From an uncultured Agromyces sp. (GTDB lineage Bacteria; Actinomycetota; Actinomycetes; Actinomycetales; Microbacteriaceae), in NCBI GenBank assembly GCA_913053875.1, contig CAJXGN010000003.1, positions 248,001 through 312,000 on the forward strand: a stretch of DNA of 64,000 nucleotides. The letters run 5' to 3'. The position numbers and the translations under genes were made by a program. How positions within the stretch are numbered: the first letter of the stretch is position 1; the number at the start of each line of letters is the position of its first letter. The notes beneath the pieces are model-generated. The model did no database searches, had not been told where the DNA came from, and worked only from the letters and a program-made list of their open reading frames with translations. Below, piece by piece: positions 62,177 through 64,000 of this stretch.

Positions 62177-63999
62177 GAATGCCCCCACGACTCGGCGAGC
62201 TGCGGAGCACCGACCAACTCGAGCGGGACCCGGGCGACACCTGCGGGCAACAGGTCGTCGACGTCGGCCGGGTCGTCGCACGCGACGATCAGGGTGAGCG
62301 GATGCCCCGTGCGAGCCTCCGCACCGCGCCGCGCGTCGTCGAGCACGGCGCGAAGCTCATCTCGCGCGGCCGGGTCGGCCACGCCGTCGGCGCCGTCGAG
62401 CGCCACGACGATCGCGTCGCCGTGGAGCGCAACACGTAGCGCCGCGGCCGGGTCGTCGCCGACCAGCTCGGCCACCGCCGACCGGCCGCGCACCGACGCC
62501 GCCCGGGTCGGCAGCACGAGGTCGGCCACCTTGCAGCGCCCCTCGGCGATGCCCAGCCGACCGGTGAGCGCGAGCAGCAGGTCGGTGCGTTCCGCGGGGC
62601 TCCCCCCGGAGACGACGAGCACGTCGCCCGCGGGCACGCGCACGTCGAGCGGGTCGCCGCCCTCGGGCATCCGCTCGTGTCGGCACCCCTCGGCCGCGAT
62701 CGCGAGCCGGTCGCCGGGCTCGGGCCACGACGCCAGCTCGTCCTCCTTCGTGAGCCCCTCGCCCTCGACGTCGAACGACGGCAGCACCCGGTCGAGCCAC
62801 GCCGGCAGCCACCAGGCGTGCCGGCCGAAGGCCATGAGCACGGCAGGGATCAGGGTCATGCGCACGATGAACGCGTCGATCGCGACGCCCACCGCGAGCC
62901 CGAACGCGATCGGCTGCATCGAGGCCTCGCCGTTCAGGATGAACCCGCCGAACACGCTCGTCATGATGATCGCGGCGGCCGTGACCACGCGCGCCGACGC
63001 GTGGAAGCCGCGCTCGACGGCGGGCCGCGGCTCGTGGTGGTGCACCCAGTCCTCGCGCATGCGGCTGACGAGGAACACCTCGTAGTCCATCGCGAGGCCG
63101 AACAGCACGCCCATCACGATGATGGGCATGAAGCTCGTCACCGACCCGACCGACTCGACGTTCAGTGGCCCGGCGAGGAACCCGTCGACGAACACGAGGC
63201 TGGTCAGGCCGAACGCCGCGCCGATCGACAGCGCGTAGCCGAGCGCGGCCGTCACCGGCACCACGACCGAGCGGAACACCATCGCGAGCAGCACGAGCGA
63301 GAGTCCCACGACCAGCAGCCCGAACGGCAGCATCGACGCGCCGAGCCGCTCGGAGATGTCGATGCCGAGCGCCGTGTACCCGGTGACCGCGAGCGACACG
63401 GCGTACTGCTCGACGAAGTGGTCGTGCAGGCCGCGCAGCCGCTGCACGAGCTGCTCGGTCTCCGCCGAGTCGGGCGCGCCGGTCGGGATCACCTGGATCA
63501 CCGCGGTGTCGCCGGTCTCGTTCGGGGTCGACAGCGGCACGGATGCCACGCCGGGCACGTCCGCCACCTCGGCGGCGATGTCGTTCACGAGCGTGACCGG
63601 GTCGGTCGACTGGATGACCGAGCCGGTGAGGATGAGCGGCCCGTTCGCGCCCGCGCCGAAGTGCTCGGCGATGAGGTCGTAGGTCACCCGGCCCGGCGAC
63701 CCCTCGGGCAGCGACCCCGAATCGGGCAGCGCGAGCCGCAGCCCGAGCGCGGGGAACGCGGCCAGTGCAAGCAGCCCGGTCACGAGCACGATCGTGACCG
63801 GCGGCCACTTCGTGACGGCGCGCACCCAGTGGCCGAAGAAGCCGCCGGGGCGGTGGGCGGATGCCTCGGGCTCGGCGTCGTCGGCAGGAGTGTCGTCGGG
63901 CGTCGCGGCGTGGTTCGCCGTGCCCGGGGAGTCCGCCGGCTCAGGGGCATCCGCTTCGCTCTCGCCCTCGCTCGCGTCGGGTTCGGGCGCGTGCTTCCG
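62173..63999 (-). CDS. MMPL (RND-type) transporter, 3' part, with a C-terminal NTPase-like extension
   Basis: The frame is open to the window edge, so only the C-terminal 608 residues are seen. An acidic linker (first 50) leads to the second RND half: a membrane segment at WPPVTIVLVTGLLALAAFPA, an extracytoplasmic loop, then five segments including VMGVLFGLAMDYEVFLVSRM, the usual MMPL proton-relay site. After the last segment about 190 residues resemble a degenerate ABC nucleotide domain (VLVVSGGSPAERTDLLLALT in the Walker A place, IVVALDGAD in Walker B place). Lipid or peptide export is likely. Confidence 0.9.
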   Translation of the reverse strand, partial: RKHAPEPDASEGESEADAPEPADSPGTANHAATPDDTPADDAEPEASAHRPGGFFGHWVRAVTKWPPVTIVLVTGLLALAAFPALGLRLALPDSGSLPEGSPGRVTYDLIAEHFGAGANGPLILTGSVIQSTDPVTLVNDIAAEVADVPGVASVPLSTPNETGDTAVIQVIPTGAPDSAETEQLVQRLRGLHDHFVEQYAVSLAVTGYTALGIDISERLGASMLPFGLLVVGLSLVLLAMVFRSVVVPVTAALGYALSIGAAFGLTSLVFVDGFLAGPLNVESVGSVTSFMPIIVMGVLFGLAMDYEVFLVSRMREDWVHHHEPRPAVERGFHASARVVTAAAIIMTSVFGGFILNGEASMQPIAFGLAVGVAIDAFIVRMTLIPAVLMAFGRHAWWLPAWLDRVLPSFDVEGEGLTKEDELASWPEPGDRLAIAAEGCRHERMPEGGDPLDVRVPAGDVLVVSGGSPAERTDLLLALTGRLGIAEGRCKVADLVLPTRAASVRGRSAVAELVGDDPAAALRVALHGDAIVVALDGADGVADPAARDELRAVLDDARRGAEARTGHPLTLIVACDDPADVDDLLPAGVARVPLELVGAPQLAESWGHS

Positions 64000-64000
64000 G

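Overview
The window is high-GC DNA (roughly 70 percent by eye) from an actinobacterium. Class Ib ribonucleotide reductase genes (nrdHIEF), an rplJ-rplL pair, LacI/ROK sugar regulators, many leaderless transcripts (TANNNT, 6-7 bases, then the start codon) and the very frequent octamer CGGATGCC/GGCATCCG all fit Microbacteriaceae, probably Agromyces or a close relative. The genus is an inference; no rRNA or tRNA gene was seen to test it.

Layout. 1-3.3 kb: 3' end of a sugar-phosphate isomerase-like gene, an anchored amidase-type hydrolase, a small winged-helix protein and an alpha/beta hydrolase fused to a LuxR helix-turn-helix. 3.3-8 kb: a MacB-like ABC transporter facing an OmpR-type two-component system across a control region with 11-bp-spaced CTATGG repeats. 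8-11.4 kb: a flavin/pyridoxamine oxidase-like protein, a TetR regulator, an EmrB/QacA drug exporter and a MarR regulator, with palindromic operators. 11.4-12.7 kb: L10 leader with an intrinsic terminator, then rplJ and rplL. 12.8-21.2 kb: sugar uptake, consisting of the remnant of a solute-binding protein behind intact-looking LacI operators, a LacI-PmoA(DUF6807) fusion, a Gfo/Idh/MocA oxidoreductase, and a LacI-controlled binding protein with two permeases and no ATPase. 21.3-26.1 kb: a small secreted protein, an ABC exporter, an aquaporin and a DUF305/DUF3105 pair.

26.2-29 kb: transsulfuration. cbs and a cystathionine gamma-synthase gene lie behind a leaderless 8-codon reading frame with two adjacent Cys codons and a foldable leader, which looks like a cysteine-responsive attenuator. 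29-36.2 kb: a protein with a very acidic tail, an aldo/keto reductase and the arabinose operon (araD, araB, araA, araR), in which three minisatellite-type expansions lie within about 3 kb. 36.2-37.5 kb: a solitary AbiEi-like/DUF559 gene between two copies of a hairpin repeat. 37.6-42.4 kb: a xylose-type ABC operon and its ROK regulator. 42.4-44.7 kb: a MarR/SnoaL pair, a vapBC module and an HhH-GPD repair protein.

44.7-49.9 kb: the nrdHIEF operon behind NrdR-like boxes and a perfect DnaA box. A free-standing GIY-YIG/NUMOD3 homing endonuclease gene sits exactly between nrdE and nrdF and contains the nrdF ribosome-binding site. 49.9-64 kb: small regulators and enzymes (CMD/XRE/cupin, ArsR-like, hydrolase, SUMF1-like), a large ATPase-LuxR regulator, an F420/PPOX protein and a ketopantoate reductase-like protein whose start regions share a 31-bp repeat, and at the right edge a YhgE/Pip protein coupled to an MMPL transporter that runs off the window.

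The strongest candidates for something new are the cysteine attenuator, the endonuclease inside the nrd operon, the decayed sugar operon with live-looking operators, and the repeat expansions in the arabinose operon.
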